This document shows positions 9,585 to 20,555 of a DNA stretch of 64,000 bases, one piece after another. The stretch lies in the NCBI GenBank assembly GCA_902573735.1, contig CACGLH010000002.1, forward strand, positions 1 through 64,000. Reading direction: 5' to 3'. The stretch is from an uncultured Alphaproteobacteria bacterium (GTDB lineage Bacteria; Pseudomonadota; Alphaproteobacteria; Rhodobacterales; Rhodobacteraceae). A model generated the notes under the pieces. The model made no database searches. It had not been told where the DNA came from and worked only from the letters and a program-made list of their open reading frames with translations. Numbering within the stretch: the stretch's first letter is position 1; each line of letters begins with the position of its first letter. The position numbers and the translations under genes were made by a program.

Positions 9585-10797
9585 TTATATCAATATATTC
9601 TTTTGTTAAATCACAACCCCAGATAGTTGAACTGCCTTTTCCTATCCCCAAATCTACCTTTACAAGTAATTCAGTATTCTTCATATAATTTTTTGTCTTT
9701 TCCTCATCATATTCTGAATAAACTTTACCATTTTTTGTAATTAAATATTGACCAAAATAAATCTTAATTTTTTCTTGATCAATTTTTTCACCTGATTTTC
9801 CAATTGCCATTATAATTCTTCCCCAATTAGGGTCTTCACCCGCGACTGCAGTCTTTACTAAAGGAGAATTGGCTATTGAAAAAGCAATGTTTTTTGCACT
9901 CTTATCATTTGTTGCTCCAAAAATTTGATACTCAACTAATTTTTTTGCACCCTCTCCATCTTTGACAATATCTAATGCCAATTCTTTCATAATTAATTCT
10001 AACATTTTTGCAAATTTCAGTATTCTATAGTCAGATAACTTTTCAATTGGCATCATTTCTACTTTTGATGTAGCAGAAATTAATACCATATCTGAAGTTG
10101 ATGTATCACTATCAACAGTTATAGAATTGAATGTTTTTTCACACAAATTAGCTGTTAATTTTTTTAAAATATCATATGAAATTTTAACATCGGTTATTAT
10201 AAATCCCAGCATAGTTGCCATATTTGGAGCGATCATTCCAGATCCTTTAGCTATACCAACAACTGAAACAAACTTATTTTCTAATTTAAACTTTTTATAT
10301 CTTATCTTAGGGTAGGTGTCAGTAGTCATAATTGCATTAGCGCAGTTGACAATTTGATTTTCAGATAGGTTTCTTATTAATTCTGGTATTTTTTCTATAA
10401 TTTTTTTATATGGCAAAAATTCACCTATTACTCCAGTTGATGCCATTAAAACTCTCTTTTTACTGATATTAAGATAAGTAGAAATTTTGGTAACTATTTT
10501 TTTAATAGCTTTTATGCCATTTTTTCCAGTAAATGCATTGGCATTTCCAGAATTTACTAATATTGCTAACGGGTTTTTTTCGTCTTTGAAGGCATTTTTA
10601 GTTACTTTTTTTGACCACAAAATGGAGGGGGCTTTAGTTTTGGAAGAAGTAAAAACGCCCGTAATGATACTACCTGTTTCGAGGTAAATTAGTATTAAAT
10701 CTAATCGATTAACATATTTAATATTTGCACTTACGGCTGCGAATCTTGCTCCCTTAATTTTTAACTTTGTACCCTCTGAAATTTTGGTTTCGTTCAT
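9565..10797 (-). CDS. argJ: Bifunctional ornithine acetyltransferase / N-acetylglutamate synthase
   Basis: ArgJ moves the acetyl group from N-acetylornithine to glutamate in the cyclic arginine pathway. The protein is autoprocessed at a threonine in the motif MIAPNMATMLGFI (nucleophile near residue 192), which is intact here. Other conserved blocks are ASTGVIGEFLP, then KGSGMIAPN, DSDTSTSDM, and AGEDPNWGRI. At 410 residues it has full length. It is transcribed away from secA across a 173-base spacer and overlaps mutT at its 3' end. Confidence 0.94.
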   Translation of the reverse strand: MNETKISEGTKLKIKGARFAAVSANIKYVNRLDLILIYLETGSIITGVFTSSKTKAPSILWSKKVTKNAFKDEKNPLAILVNSGNANAFTGKNGIKAIKKIVTKISTYLNISKKRVLMASTGVIGEFLPYKKIIEKIPELIRNLSENQIVNCANAIMTTDTYPKIRYKKFKLENKFVSVVGIAKGSGMIAPNMATMLGFIITDVKISYDILKKLTANLCEKTFNSITVDSDTSTSDMVLISATSKVEMMPIEKLSDYRILKFAKMLELIMKELALDIVKDGEGAKKLVEYQIFGATNDKSAKNIAFSIANSPLVKTAVAGEDPNWGRIIMAIGKSGEKIDQEKIKIYFGQYLITKNGKVYSEYDEEKTKNYMKNTELLVKVDLGIGKGSSTIWGCDLTKEYIDINADYRS

Positions 10798-10970
10798 TTT
10801 TACTTTACTAATCTTTTTATTTTTTGGTTTTATAAATTTATGGGTTACTTTAGAACTTTTACTGCTTTACCTTGAGATTAGTATCTACTACAAGAATTTA
10901 GTTAAATTCACAATGCTTCTATCATTGAACGGCATTAATAAAATACAAAAAAAAGGCTTTTTAAAATAAT

Positions 10971-13634
10971 ATGTTAGGTTTTGGCAAATTAGCAGCAAAA
11001 ATTTTTGGATCTTCAAATGAAAAAGCAATCAAAGCTGTTTCATCAATTGTGACAAAAATAAATGATTATGAGGATCAAATAAAAAAACTATCTGATCAAA
11101 GCCTTGCTAATAAAACTGCTGAATTTAAAAATCGTATAAAAAATGGAGAAACACTTGATCAACTATTACCTGAGGCTTTTGCAGTTGTAAGAGAATCATC
11201 CATAAGAACAATTGGTCAAAGGCCTTTTGATGTTCAGCTTATCGGTGGAATTTTTCTTCACAAGGGAAATATTGCTGAAATGAAAACTGGGGAAGGTAAA
11301 ACCCTAACCGCAGTTATGCCAGTGTATTTAAATGCATTACTAGAGCGAGGTGTACACATAGTAACCGTAAATGATTATCTTGCTAAAAGAGATGCTTCAT
11401 GGATGGGTGAAATTTATAATTTTTTAAATTTAAAAGTCGCAGCTATTTATCCTGATATGGATGATAATTTAAAAAAAGAAGCATATTTGTCCGATGTTAC
11501 TTATGCAACTAATAATGAATTAGGATTTGATTATCTAAGAGACAATATGAAATCAACTTTGGAAGATGTTTTTCAAAGAAAGCCCTATTTTGCTATTGTT
11601 GACGAAGTTGACAGCATATTGATTGATGAAGCAAGAACACCATTAATCATCTCTGGTCCAACTGAAGATAGATCTCATTTGTATTCTAACATTGATAAAT
11701 TAATTCCAGATTTAAATGAAGAATACTTTGAATTAGAAGAAAAAACTAGAACTGTTAACTTAACTGACCCAGGAATTGAACATTTAGAAATAATACTCAG
11801 AAAAAATAAACTTATGGACGAACAACAATCTCTTTATGATCCTGAAAGTACAAGTTTAGTCCATCATATAAATCAAGCACTACTAGCTCACAAAATGTTC
11901 AATAAGAATAAAGATTATATAGTAAGGAATAACGAAATTGTTTTGATTGACGAATTTACTGGAAGAATGATGAGTGGACGTAGACTTTCTAATGGGCTAC
12001 ATCAAGCAATTGAAGCAAAAGAAAATGTGTCCATTCAATCAGAAAATGTAACGTTTGCATCTGTAACTTTTCAAAATTATTTTCGTTTATATGAAAAATT
12101 AGCTGGGATGACAGGAACAGCACTTACTGAAGCAGAAGAATTTTCAGAGATCTACAATCTAGGTGTAATTGAAATTCCAACAAATAAACAGGTTATTAGA
12201 GTTGATGAGGACGACCAAGTTTTTAGAACTTCAAAAGAAAAATATTCCGCTGTAGTGGGTCAAATTAAAAAAGCTCACAAAAAAAATCAACCAGTTCTAG
12301 TAGGTACAACATCAATAGAAAAATCTGAATTGCTTTCAAATATGTTAAAAAAAGAACAAATAAAACATCAAGTTTTGAATGCTAGATATCACGAACAAGA
12401 AGCTTTTATTATTGCGAACGCTGGTGTACCAGGAGCTGTTACTATAGCTACAAATATGGCAGGAAGAGGAACAGACATTCAACTCGGTGGTAATGTCGAC
12501 ATGATATTTAAACAACGTAAAGAAAAAAGCAAAGAGGATATTAACATATTAAAGCAAAAAATCTCAGAAGAGGTGGAAAAGTCAAAGGGTATTGTAAAAG
12601 AAGCAGGAGGTCTTTTTGTTCTTGCAACTGAAAGACATGAGAGTCGTAGAATTGATAATCAACTAAGAGGAAGATCAGGAAGGCAAGGTGATCCTGGGAA
12701 AACATCTTTTTATTTGAGTTTAGAAGATGATTTAATGAGAATTTTTGGATCTGATAAACTAGATTCCATGCTCAAAAGATTAGGTATGAAAGATGGTGAA
12801 AGCATTGCACACCCATGGGTTAATAAAGCTTTAGAAAGAGCTCAAGGTAAGGTTGAAGCAAGAAACTTTGATATAAGAAAAAATCTTCTCAAGTATGATG
12901 ATGTTATGAACTTGCAAAGAAAATCCATTTTTAGTCAGAGAAGAGAAATAATGGAATCTGATAATGTTTCAGAAACAATTATTGAGATGCGAGAAAAAGT
13001 AATAGATAATTTAATATGGGAAAATATTAGAGAGGATAGTGATCCTTCGCAATGGGACATAGATTTACTAAAAGAAAAAATAAATGATAAATTTGGTCTA
13101 AATCTTCCATTAGATAATTGGGTAGAAGAAGATAATTTTGTTGGTGAAGAACTTCAAGATCGAATTAATAATGAAACAACTCAATTATTTGAAGAAAAGA
13201 AAAATCGATATGGAATAGAAATTATTCAAACTATTGAAAAACAAGTATTGCTGCAAACAATAGATAAGTCTTGGAGAGAGCATCTTTTGAAACTGGAGCA
13301 TTTAAGATCTGTAATTGGATTTAGAGGATATGCACAAAGAGATCCTCTGAATGAGTATAAATCAGAGGCATATGAATTATTTGAAGTTTTACTTCAAACA
13401 ATTAATGAAGATGTAACTAAATTTATGGCTTTCTTTCAGTTAGTGGATTCCAGCAAAATTCAAAATGAAAATAGCAACGTTGAAAATGCTGAATTTAGTT
13501 ACAATAAAAAAAATGAGTATAATGAAAAAAATCCACAAAATACAGTTTCTGCAAATTGGGGCAAAGTTGGCAGAAATTCTCCTTGTCCTTGTGGTTCAGG
13601 AAAAAAATTTAAAAACTGTCATGGTAGAAATTAG
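10971..13634 (+). CDS. secA: Preprotein translocase ATPase SecA
   Basis: SecA is the motor that pushes unfolded preproteins through SecYEG at the inner membrane. The 887 residues include the Walker A segment MKTGEGKTL near residue 105, the DEVD box in [17 protein letters not shown] near 210, the second nucleotide-binding fold with [10 protein letters not shown], and [13 protein letters not shown]. The C-terminus carries the SEC-C zinc-binding tail with [13 protein letters not shown], which binds SecB and phospholipid. It reads away from argJ; TTGAGA at about 10881 could be a -35 box but the matching -10 is poor. It converges with map across 16 bases. Confidence 0.97.
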   Translation: MLGFGKLAAKIFGSSNEKAIKAVSSIVTKINDYEDQIKKLSDQSLANKTAEFKNRIKNGETLDQLLPEAFAVVRESSIRTIGQRPFDVQLIGGIFLHKGNIAEMKTGEGKTLTAVMPVYLNALLERGVHIVTVNDYLAKRDASWMGEIYNFLNLKVAAIYPDMDDNLKKEAYLSDVTYATNNELGFDYLRDNMKSTLEDVFQRKPYFAIVDEVDSILIDEARTPLIISGPTEDRSHLYSNIDKLIPDLNEEYFELEEKTRTVNLTDPGIEHLEIILRKNKLMDEQQSLYDPESTSLVHHINQALLAHKMFNKNKDYIVRNNEIVLIDEFTGRMMSGRRLSNGLHQAIEAKENVSIQSENVTFASVTFQNYFRLYEKLAGMTGTALTEAEEFSEIYNLGVIEIPTNKQVIRVDEDDQVFRTSKEKYSAVVGQIKKAHKKNQPVLVGTTSIEKSELLSNMLKKEQIKHQVLNARYHEQEAFIIANAGVPGAVTIATNMAGRGTDIQLGGNVDMIFKQRKEKSKEDINILKQKISEEVEKSKGIVKEAGGLFVLATERHESRRIDNQLRGRSGRQGDPGKTSFYLSLEDDLMRIFGSDKLDSMLKRLGMKDGESIAHPWVNKALERAQGKVEARNFDIRKNLLKYDDVMNLQRKSIFSQRREIMESDNVSETIIEMREKVIDNLIWENIREDSDPSQWDIDLLKEKINDKFGLNLPLDNWVEEDNFVGEELQDRINNETTQLFEEKKNRYGIEIIQTIEKQVLLQTIDKSWREHLLKLEHLRSVIGFRGYAQRDPLNEYKSEAYELFEVLLQTINEDVTKFMAFFQLVDSSKIQNENSNVENAEFSYNKKNEYNEKNPQNTVSANWGKVGRNSPCPCGSGKKFKNCHGRN

Positions 13635-13650
13635 TCTATTATATAAATTG

Positions 13651-14514
13651 TCAAATTAATGGATAAAATTTATTTTTTGGTGATAATGTCAGAACCTCTA
13701 CTCCATTTTTAGTTACTGCTACAGTATGCTCAAATTGAGCTGACAACGATTTATCTTTTGTAACAGCTGTCCAATTATCTGATAATATCTTAGTATCAGG
13801 TTTTCCAAGATTAACCATTGGTTCAATTGTAAAAAACATCCCGGTTTCAAGTTTAGATCCAGTATTTTTTTCACCAAAATGTAAAACGTTCGGGGCTGAA
13901 TGAAAGCTTTTACCTACTCCGTGACCACAGAAGTCTCTAACTACAGACATTTTTTTTCCCTCTACATATTTTTGTATAGCTGCTCCGATATCTCCAAATG
14001 TATTACCCGGTTTAACAACTTCAATCCCTTTTAAAAGTGCATCATGAGTTACCTCAATTAAACGACTAGCTTTTTTAGTAATACTTCCTGCAATATACAT
14101 CCTACTACTATCTCCAAACCACCCATTAAGTATACATGTTACATCAATATTTAATATATCACTTTCCTTCAAAATTTTGGGGCCTGGTATACCATGACAT
14201 ACGACATGATTAATAGAAATACAGCACGATTTAGGAAAACCTCTATAACCTAGAGTTGCCGGAGTAGCACCATGATCCAGCATAAACTCATGACAAAGAT
14301 TGTTAATTTTTTCTGTTGGTATTCCTGGTTTGACAAAATCTCCAATCATATCCAAAGTTTCTGCTGCAATTTTGCAGGAAAGCCTCATTTCTTCAAGTTC
14401 AGTAGAAGTATGAATTCTAATACCATCCTTATTTAAGTGGTTACTATCCAAAAAAATTTCCTTAATTAAATTCAAATCATGTCCTGCTATATAAATTATT
14501 TTATGACCTATCAA
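13651..14514 (-). CDS. map: Methionine aminopeptidase, type I
   Basis: Map removes the initiator methionine from nascent proteins. All five metal ligands can be seen in 287 residues: D124 and D135 in NIDVTCILNGWFGDSS, H198 in GHGVGK, E231 in TIEPM and E262 in FEHTVAV. The family core starts near residue 32 (IRIHTSTELEEMR), so the first ~30 residues are an extension; the chosen ATG at 14514 is the furthest upstream, and no inner ATG before the core offers a better choice. It follows sfsA on the same strand by 36 bases. Confidence 0.95.
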   Translation of the reverse strand: MIGHKIIYIAGHDLNLIKEIFLDSNHLNKDGIRIHTSTELEEMRLSCKIAAETLDMIGDFVKPGIPTEKINNLCHEFMLDHGATPATLGYRGFPKSCCISINHVVCHGIPGPKILKESDILNIDVTCILNGWFGDSSRMYIAGSITKKASRLIEVTHDALLKGIEVVKPGNTFGDIGAAIQKYVEGKKMSVVRDFCGHGVGKSFHSAPNVLHFGEKNTGSKLETGMFFTIEPMVNLGKPDTKILSDNWTAVTKDKSLSAQFEHTVAVTKNGVEVLTLSPKNKFYPLI

Positions 14515-14550
14515 GTCCTATAAATGAATAACGACAAATAATTTAAAAAT

Positions 14551-15255
14551 TTACAATATAATTGGTCTTTTTTTACTTAATTCTATTCCTTTTTTAGAAA
14601 TTAGACTTTGCAAAACTAAAATTTCTACACCAGTGTTTTTTGCTTTTTGAAATGACTGGAAATAAGCTTTATCAATGTCTTTCGCTATCTTAAAATAATT
14701 TGTACCACTTCTTTGCACTAAGTAGATTTGAATTGTCCTAAATCCTTTAATTTTTAAACGAGCTAATAAAGATAAATGTTTTGAACCTCTTAAGGTTACT
14801 GAGTCTGGAAATTCTGAAATATCTTGTAATCGGGAAAGAGTTACAGATTTAACTTCAATAAAACAAGATTTATTATCATGTGATTTCAATAAAAAATCTA
14901 GCCTACTACCTTTATCAATTTGGGGTTCTGAAATAGTTTTTTGATAATAATTTAATTCTGGAATATTTCTTTTTATAAGGCTTTCTTTAATTACTTTATT
15001 TGCTATTTGCGTATCAATACAAATCAATTCTCCATTATCATTTTCAACTAATCGCCAAATGTAATTATATTTTGATTTTTTATTTTGAGATTTCTCCAGC
15101 CAAATTTTAGTATTCTTTTCTGTGAGACCCAACATTGAGCCTGGATTTGGACAATATACAGTTTTTTTTTCACCATTTTTAAAAATAACATCAGCTAAAA
15201 ACCGCTTATATCTTTTTAATAATTTGGCCTCATAAAGTGTAGAAAATAAATGCAT
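14551..15255 (-). CDS. sfsA: SfsA-family DNA/sugar fermentation stimulation protein homologue
   Basis: The 234 residues match the SfsA family: an OB-like N-terminus with FLADVIF and CPNPGSMLGL, then the nuclease-like core SRLDFLLKSH followed by CFIEVKSVTL, which resembles the acidic-ExK active site of restriction-type nucleases. E. coli SfsA was named for an effect on maltose genes and binds DNA, but its true role is unsettled; no firmer function is claimed here. It sits upstream of map on the same strand and is divergent from the CinA-like gene over 72 AT-rich bases. Confidence 0.85.
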   Translation of the reverse strand: MHLFSTLYEAKLLKRYKRFLADVIFKNGEKKTVYCPNPGSMLGLTEKNTKIWLEKSQNKKSKYNYIWRLVENDNGELICIDTQIANKVIKESLIKRNIPELNYYQKTISEPQIDKGSRLDFLLKSHDNKSCFIEVKSVTLSRLQDISEFPDSVTLRGSKHLSLLARLKIKGFRTIQIYLVQRSGTNYFKIAKDIDKAYFQSFQKAKNTGVEILVLQSLISKKGIELSKKRPIIL

Positions 15256-15327
15256 TTTTTTAAAGTTCTTGTAATAATGGTTTATAATATCATTGAAAAA
15301 AATATAATATAATCATAACTCTTATAT

Positions 15328-16053
15328 ATGAAAAATACACCGCTTAGAACATCTGGCATTATTATAATTGGTAACGAAATTTTGTCAGGACGTACTCAAG
15401 AATTAAATTCAAGATATTTAGCTCAAAAATTACTTACAGTTGGAGTTACTGTAAATGAAGTGAGAATAATTCCAGATGTGAAAGAAAAAATCATAGAATG
15501 TGTCAATGAAATTAGAAAAAAATATACATTTGTTTTTACAAGTGGGGGAATAGGACCAACACACGACGATATCACTTCAGAATGTATTGCAAGTGCTTTT
15601 GGTGTTAATCTGCCCATAAATTTAGAAGCTAAAAAACTTTTAGAAAATTATTACAAATTACAAAATATAGAACTTAATAATGCAAGATTGCGTATGGCAA
15701 GAATTCCTACTGGATCAAATTTGATAAAAAATCCAATTAGTGCGGCACCTGGTTTTCAAATTGAAAATGTTTTTGTATTAGCAGGTGTTCCAAATATTTT
15801 TAAATCTATGGTAGAAAACATTATCAAAAAACTTGGAAATAAAAACTCAATTAAATCAAAAACAATTAAAATTAATAAAGCTGAGGGAGAAATAGCCGAA
15901 AAACTTTCCAATATAGCATCTCAATTCCAGACTGTTTCAATTGGATCTTATCCATTTGAAAAAGGAGAAATCAAAGGAACTAGAATAGTTATAACACACC
16001 ATGATAAGAAAATAATAGAGAAGGTGAGATTACTAATTAAAAAATTGAAATAA
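15328..16053 (+). CDS. CinA-like molybdopterin-binding domain protein
   Basis: The 241 residues correspond to the N-terminal MoCF/MogA-like domain of CinA proteins: IIIGNEILSGRTQELN at the N-terminus, FTSGGIGPTHDDIT near residue 72 and APGFQIENVFVLAGVP near 142. The C-terminal nicotinamide-nucleotide amidase domain of full CinA is absent, giving the short form common in alphaproteobacteria. In related proteins this domain hydrolyses ADP-ribose or nucleotide-like substrates, but the physiological role of the short form is unclear. The ATG at 15328 lies just after a very AT-rich stretch. Confidence 0.82.
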   Translation: MKNTPLRTSGIIIIGNEILSGRTQELNSRYLAQKLLTVGVTVNEVRIIPDVKEKIIECVNEIRKKYTFVFTSGGIGPTHDDITSECIASAFGVNLPINLEAKKLLENYYKLQNIELNNARLRMARIPTGSNLIKNPISAAPGFQIENVFVLAGVPNIFKSMVENIIKKLGNKNSIKSKTIKINKAEGEIAEKLSNIASQFQTVSIGSYPFEKGEIKGTRIVITHHDKKIIEKVRLLIKKLK

Positions 16054-16084
16054 AATTTAAAATTATTAATATTTTTATTTGCAA

Positions 16085-18955
16085 TTAATGTGCACTATTC
16101 CAGTTCTCACCAATGCCAAATTCAACTTTTAATGGAACATCCAAAGAAAGGAACGGATCACAAGCATTCTCCATTTCTTTAATAACTTTATTCTTTAAAA
16201 TTTCTACCTCACTATTTGGAACCTCAAATAAAAGTTCATCATGAACTTGCAAAACTAACTTTGCTTTTAAATTGTTATTTATTAACAATTTAGGAATTTT
16301 GATCATTGCTAATTTTATTATATCAGCAGCAGTTCCTTGAATAGGTGCATTAATAGCTGACCTTTTTGCAAAACCTGCAGAAGGTCCCTTTGAATTTATG
16401 TTTGGAGTATGAATTTTTCTCCCAAATAAAGTTTTTACAAAGCCAACTTCTTTTGCTTCTTTTACTGTTTTATCCATATAATTTTTTATTTCAGGATAAC
16501 GTTCAAAATATGTGTCTATAAATTTCTTTGCTTTTTCTCTTGAAATACGAAGATTATTTGCCAATCCAAACGCGGAGATACCGTATATCACACCAAAATT
16601 TATAGCTTTTGCCTGTCTTCTTAATTCAGTATTTAAATTTTCTAAGGGAACTTGAAAGACTTCAGAAGCAGTTTGAGCATGAATATCTTGTCCATTTTTA
16701 AATGCCTCAATTAAATTATAAATTCTTGCGATATGCGCGAGAATCCTTAATTCTATTTGACTATAGTCAAAACTAACTAACTTATAGCCATCTTTTGATA
16801 TAAATGCTGATCTGATTTTTCTCCCATCTTCAGTTCTTATTGGTATATTCTGTAGATTAGGATTAGATGAAGATAATCTACCAGTTGTAGCTCCAGAAGA
16901 TAGAAATGAAGAATGAACCCTTTTAGTTTTTAATTTAATATGATTTTGTAAAGAATCTGTATATGTAGACCTTAATTTAGAAAGTTGCCGCCATTCTAAT
17001 ATATAATGAGGTAAATCATGCCCCTCAGAAGCCAGTGTCTCCAATATATCAACGTCAGTTGAGTACGTGCCAGATTTACCCTTTTTTCCGCCTTTGAAAT
17101 CTAACTTCTCGAACAATATTTCACCTAATTGCTTAGGTGAACCAATATTAAACTCCTCACCGGAAAGGGTATAAATTTTTTTTTCCAAAAATTCTAACTG
17201 TGTAGAAAATTGATTTGATAAATTTGAAAGAAGATTAGAATCAACCAAGATCCCATTCATTTCCATCTGAGCAAGAACAGAAATAAGTTTGATTTCTATA
17301 AAATTATAAATAGAGGATACTTTTTTTTCAGACAACATTGGCCTAAAAATTTTCCATAATCTAAATGTTATGTCCGCATCTTCTGCTGAATATTTTGTTG
17401 CTAAATTAATTGGTACTTCTGAAAAGTTTTTTTTATTTTTTCCTTCTCCTATCAATGAGGAAATTTTTATGGGACTATGATCCAGGAAAATTTGAGAGAG
17501 ATTATCTAAGTTATGACGATGCAAACCCGCATTCAATGAGTAGGACATTAACATAGTGTCTTCATAGGAACATAAATTTATAAAATGATATTTTAACACT
17601 TTATAATCAAATTTTATATTTTGACCAACTTTTAAAATGGACGAATCTTCGAGGATAGGTCTCAATTTTTCTAATACATAACTTAATGAAAGTTGGTTGC
17701 TAAAATTTTGTTTATCTCTTAATTCATTAGTAATATTTATTTTATGACCGACTGGTATATAACAAGCCATACCTGATCCAATACCTAAGGATATACCCAC
17801 AATAGAAGCATCCATTTCGTCTAATGAGGAAGTTTCTAAGTCCAGTGAACAGTGATGAATTTTTTTTATAATCGTTATCCAGTGATCTAATTTTTCTTCA
17901 CTATCTATTGTTTCATAATTCCCATAATCATTTTTTAAATTGTCTTCTATATCATCATAATTATCGAATTTAATAACATCTTCGTTAGAATTAAGTTCTC
18001 TATTTTTTTTTATTGGAATCTCTTTTTCATTTTTGTATTCATGATTTAAATTAGTTATTTGATTATCTTTTCTAATCCTTTCAGAAAGCGTTCGAAATTC
18101 CATTTTTTCTGTGAATGATAAAAAAGACTGAGGATCTAATGAAGAAATTGCTAATTCTTCAATTTTTTTTTCTACTGGAACATCTGTTTTTAAAGTGACT
18201 AATTTTTTAGAAATTAATATCCTATCTAACTCATTGATTAAAACTTCTCTTCTTTTTGGTTGTTTAACTTTGTCAGCATTTTCTAAAAGATTTTTTAGGG
18301 AACCAAACTCATTAATCAGTAATGCAGCTGTTTTAATCCCAATACCACTAGCACCGGGTATATTATCAACAGAATCTCCAGCTAGTGACTGTACGTCAAT
18401 AACTAAAGATGGATCAACTCCAAATTTTTCTCTAACTTGTTCTATATCAATTTTTTTATTCTTCATGGTATCCCACATGATTGTTTGATTAGAGACAAGT
18501 TGCATAAGATCTTTGTCGGAAGAAATAATTGTGGCTTCCCAACCATTATTTTTGGCTAATTCTACATATGTCGCAATAATATCATCAGCTTCGTAGCCTT
18601 CCATTTCTAAACATGGCAAGCCATATGCTTTAGTTGCTTGCCTTATTAATTCAAACTGGGGAATAAGATCCTCAGGTGGTTCGGATCTATTCATTTTATA
18701 ATTAGAATAAATTTCAGATCTAAATGTTAGTCCCTTGTGATCAAAAACAACAGCAATATGTGTAGGTTTATTTATTTCATTATTTTTTGTATTATTTAAA
18801 ATTTTATAAAGCATATTACAAAAACCAGAAATTGCTCCAACTGGTAACCCATCAGATCTAGTTAAAGCTGGTAATGCATAATAGGCCCTAAAAATAAATC
18901 CAGATCCATCAATTAAATAAATATTGTTTTCTAAATTGTGTTTTTCAGAAGACAT
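16085..18955 (-). CDS. polA: DNA polymerase I
   Basis: PolA removes RNA primers and fills gaps in replication and repair. All three domains are present in 956 residues. The 5'-3' nuclease starts with LIDGSGFIFRAYYALP and contains EGYEADD and SSDKDLMQL. The 3'-5' exonuclease keeps its acidic residues in SLDLETSSL, GQNIKFDYK and YSAEDADIT, so proofreading should be active. The polymerase shows motif A (SFDYSQIELRILAHI), motif B (RRQAKAINFGVIYG) and motif C (QVHDELLFE). A linker of about 60 charged residues between the first two domains is rich in Lys/Asn/Glu. It starts 16 bases downstream of the zinc-finger gene on the same strand. Confidence 0.97.
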   Translation of the reverse strand: MSSEKHNLENNIYLIDGSGFIFRAYYALPALTRSDGLPVGAISGFCNMLYKILNNTKNNEINKPTHIAVVFDHKGLTFRSEIYSNYKMNRSEPPEDLIPQFELIRQATKAYGLPCLEMEGYEADDIIATYVELAKNNGWEATIISSDKDLMQLVSNQTIMWDTMKNKKIDIEQVREKFGVDPSLVIDVQSLAGDSVDNIPGASGIGIKTAALLINEFGSLKNLLENADKVKQPKRREVLINELDRILISKKLVTLKTDVPVEKKIEELAISSLDPQSFLSFTEKMEFRTLSERIRKDNQITNLNHEYKNEKEIPIKKNRELNSNEDVIKFDNYDDIEDNLKNDYGNYETIDSEEKLDHWITIIKKIHHCSLDLETSSLDEMDASIVGISLGIGSGMACYIPVGHKINITNELRDKQNFSNQLSLSYVLEKLRPILEDSSILKVGQNIKFDYKVLKYHFINLCSYEDTMLMSYSLNAGLHRHNLDNLSQIFLDHSPIKISSLIGEGKNKKNFSEVPINLATKYSAEDADITFRLWKIFRPMLSEKKVSSIYNFIEIKLISVLAQMEMNGILVDSNLLSNLSNQFSTQLEFLEKKIYTLSGEEFNIGSPKQLGEILFEKLDFKGGKKGKSGTYSTDVDILETLASEGHDLPHYILEWRQLSKLRSTYTDSLQNHIKLKTKRVHSSFLSSGATTGRLSSSNPNLQNIPIRTEDGRKIRSAFISKDGYKLVSFDYSQIELRILAHIARIYNLIEAFKNGQDIHAQTASEVFQVPLENLNTELRRQAKAINFGVIYGISAFGLANNLRISREKAKKFIDTYFERYPEIKNYMDKTVKEAKEVGFVKTLFGRKIHTPNINSKGPSAGFAKRSAINAPIQGTAADIIKLAMIKIPKLLINNNLKAKLVLQVHDELLFEVPNSEVEILKNKVIKEMENACDPFLSLDVPLKVEFGIGENWNSAH

Positions 18956-18971
18956 GACCTAAATTGAATTT

Positions 18972-19145
18972 TTATTTATCATCAAGAATGAATTTTGTTT
19001 CACAATATGGACAAGATACAAAACCTTTCTCCTCATTAATTTGCAACCATACTAAAGGATGACCTTCAGATGAACTATTTGTTTCTCCATCACAAGAAAC
19101 TCTTAAAGATGAGACTTTTATAAATTTGGTATCACTTTCGGTCAT
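18972..19145 (-). CDS. Small zinc-finger protein, NDUFS6-like (zf-CHCC)
   Basis: A 57-codon gene lies between polA and the HIT gene. The translation holds one Cys at 18, a His at 29 in GHPLVW, and a CPYC pair at 45 and 48, the C-H-C-C zinc-binding pattern of the bacterial homologues of mitochondrial complex I subunit NDUFS6. In alphaproteobacteria these proteins are thought to support complex I, though the bacterial role is poorly defined. The ATG is at 19143-19145 and the TAA at 18972-18974. It is in the same strand set as the HIT protein and polA, 23 and 16 bases away. Confidence 0.8.
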   Translation of the reverse strand: MTESDTKFIKVSSLRVSCDGETNSSSEGHPLVWLQINEEKGFVSCPYCETKFILDDK

Positions 19146-19168
19146 AAATATATCCTTAATGATTTTTA

Positions 19169-19549
19169 CTATGGTCTTGAAACCATAAATCCCATATTCC
19201 TCCCACCAAGTATATGAAAATGAAGATGAGGTACTTCCTGAACTCCATTTAAACCAGTGTTAGCTATTAGTCTATATCCATTACCATTTCTTTCAGGATC
19301 TAAATCAAATTTTTTTATGACTTCCTTAACTGTATTATTAAAATCTAAGATTTCTTCATTTCTAGCATTTGAAACAAAGTGATCATAATTTACATATGGA
19401 CCTTTGGGTATCACTAAAACATGCACAGGCGCCACTGGATTTATGTCTTTAAAAGCTAAAGTAAGATCCGTTTCTATAACAGTGTCATTAGGAATTTCTT
19501 TTCTTAAAATTTTTGCAAAAATGTTCTCTTTATCATATTTAAATTCCAT
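19169..19549 (-). CDS. HIT-family (HinT-like) nucleotide phosphoramidase
   Basis: The 126 residues are a single histidine-triad domain. The active site HLHFH (H108, H110, H112) is followed by ILGGRNM, and NIFAKILRKEIP opens the fold, as in HinT. These proteins hydrolyse AMP-lysine or related phosphoramidates. The biological substrate is not known for most bacteria. It lies 22 bases downstream of the PfkB-type kinase and just upstream of the zinc-finger gene, all on the - strand. Confidence 0.9.
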   Translation of the reverse strand: MEFKYDKENIFAKILRKEIPNDTVIETDLTLAFKDINPVAPVHVLVIPKGPYVNYDHFVSNARNEEILDFNNTVKEVIKKFDLDPERNGNGYRLIANTGLNGVQEVPHLHFHILGGRNMGFMVSRP

Positions 19550-19571
19550 ATCATGTTCCTTTAGATTTTAA

Positions 19572-20555
19572 TTAAATTAAATTAGAAAGATTCTGACTAT
19601 CTAGTCGACAACCCAATATTTGAATAACTTGACCAGCACATTGGTTTGCAAAAAATGCTGACCTTTTTGAATCATGGCCATTAATAATTCCATATAAATA
19701 TCCAGTTGCAAATAAATCTCCTGCTCCAGTTGTATCTACAATTTTTACATCATCTGTTGGAACATTAATCCAGGAATCTTCTTTTTTTATCATAACTCCT
19801 TTTTCAGCCACCGTACAAACAACCTCGCAGGAATATTCTGTACATTTTTTCAAGGCAGAATTTAAATTTAATTCTTCTGTTAATGACATTAATTCTTTTT
19901 CATTACAGAATATTAAATCAATACCATTCTCAATTATATCCAAAAATTTTTTTCTGTGACGCTCAACACAAAATGGATCAGATAATGAAAGTGCAATTTT
20001 TCCCCCATTTATTTTGGTTTCATTTATTGCTAATTCAAAAGCAAGTTGGCTATCAACACCATCATAGCGATATCCTTCTAAATAAATCCATTCACTGTTA
20101 TTTAATATGTCTATATCGACATCATCTTTTGTTAAAAACTCAGTAATGCCCAGATATGTATTCATTGTTCTCTCTCCGTCTGGAGTAACTAAAACAATAC
20201 AATGACCAGTTGCCAAATTATTAAAGATGGTGTTACTGAAATTGTTGAACGTTACATGATTATTATTCAATTCATCAGTAAAAAATTTACCAAGATGATC
20301 ATTATTTACTTTTCCTATATAAGATGTATCCAACCCCAATTGTGACAAACCAACTATAGTATTAGCTGCTGAACCTCCTGCTACTTTTTTTGATACTTTA
20401 ATCTTTTTTAAAAGCTCCTTTGATCTATCAGAGCTTATAAGATTCATTACACCTTTTTTAATATTATTTTTTTTTAGAAATTCATCATCAACATAAGTTA
20501 AAATATCAATTATAGCATTACCAATTCCCACAACTTTATACGATTTGGTCATCAT
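19572..20555 (-). CDS. PfkB-family carbohydrate/nucleoside kinase, adenosine-kinase-like
   Basis: The 327-residue protein is a ribokinase-fold kinase. GIGNAIIDILTYVDD at the start and VAGGSAANTI at about 58-67 resemble the adenosine kinase branch; the C-terminal signature DTTGAGDLFATGYL near residue 274 holds the catalytic aspartate and anion hole. Alphaproteobacterial members are usually annotated adenosine kinase or sugar kinase; substrate cannot be decided from sequence. About 190 bases upstream (20556-20744) is an AT-rich spacer after the ATP synthase operon in which no gene is seen. Confidence 0.85.
   Translation of the reverse strand: MMTKSYKVVGIGNAIIDILTYVDDEFLKKNNIKKGVMNLISSDRSKELLKKIKVSKKVAGGSAANTIVGLSQLGLDTSYIGKVNNDHLGKFFTDELNNNHVTFNNFSNTIFNNLATGHCIVLVTPDGERTMNTYLGITEFLTKDDVDIDILNNSEWIYLEGYRYDGVDSQLAFELAINETKINGGKIALSLSDPFCVERHRKKFLDIIENGIDLIFCNEKELMSLTEELNLNSALKKCTEYSCEVVCTVAEKGVMIKKEDSWINVPTDDVKIVDTTGAGDLFATGYLYGIINGHDSKRSAFFANQCAGQVIQILGCRLDSQNLSNLI

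Noticed and set aside
10784-10969. 61-codon + strand frame in the argJ-secA spacer
   Set aside because: Overlaps the 5' end of argJ, is low in complexity, and has no ribosome site or family match; it is a by-product of AT-rich DNA.
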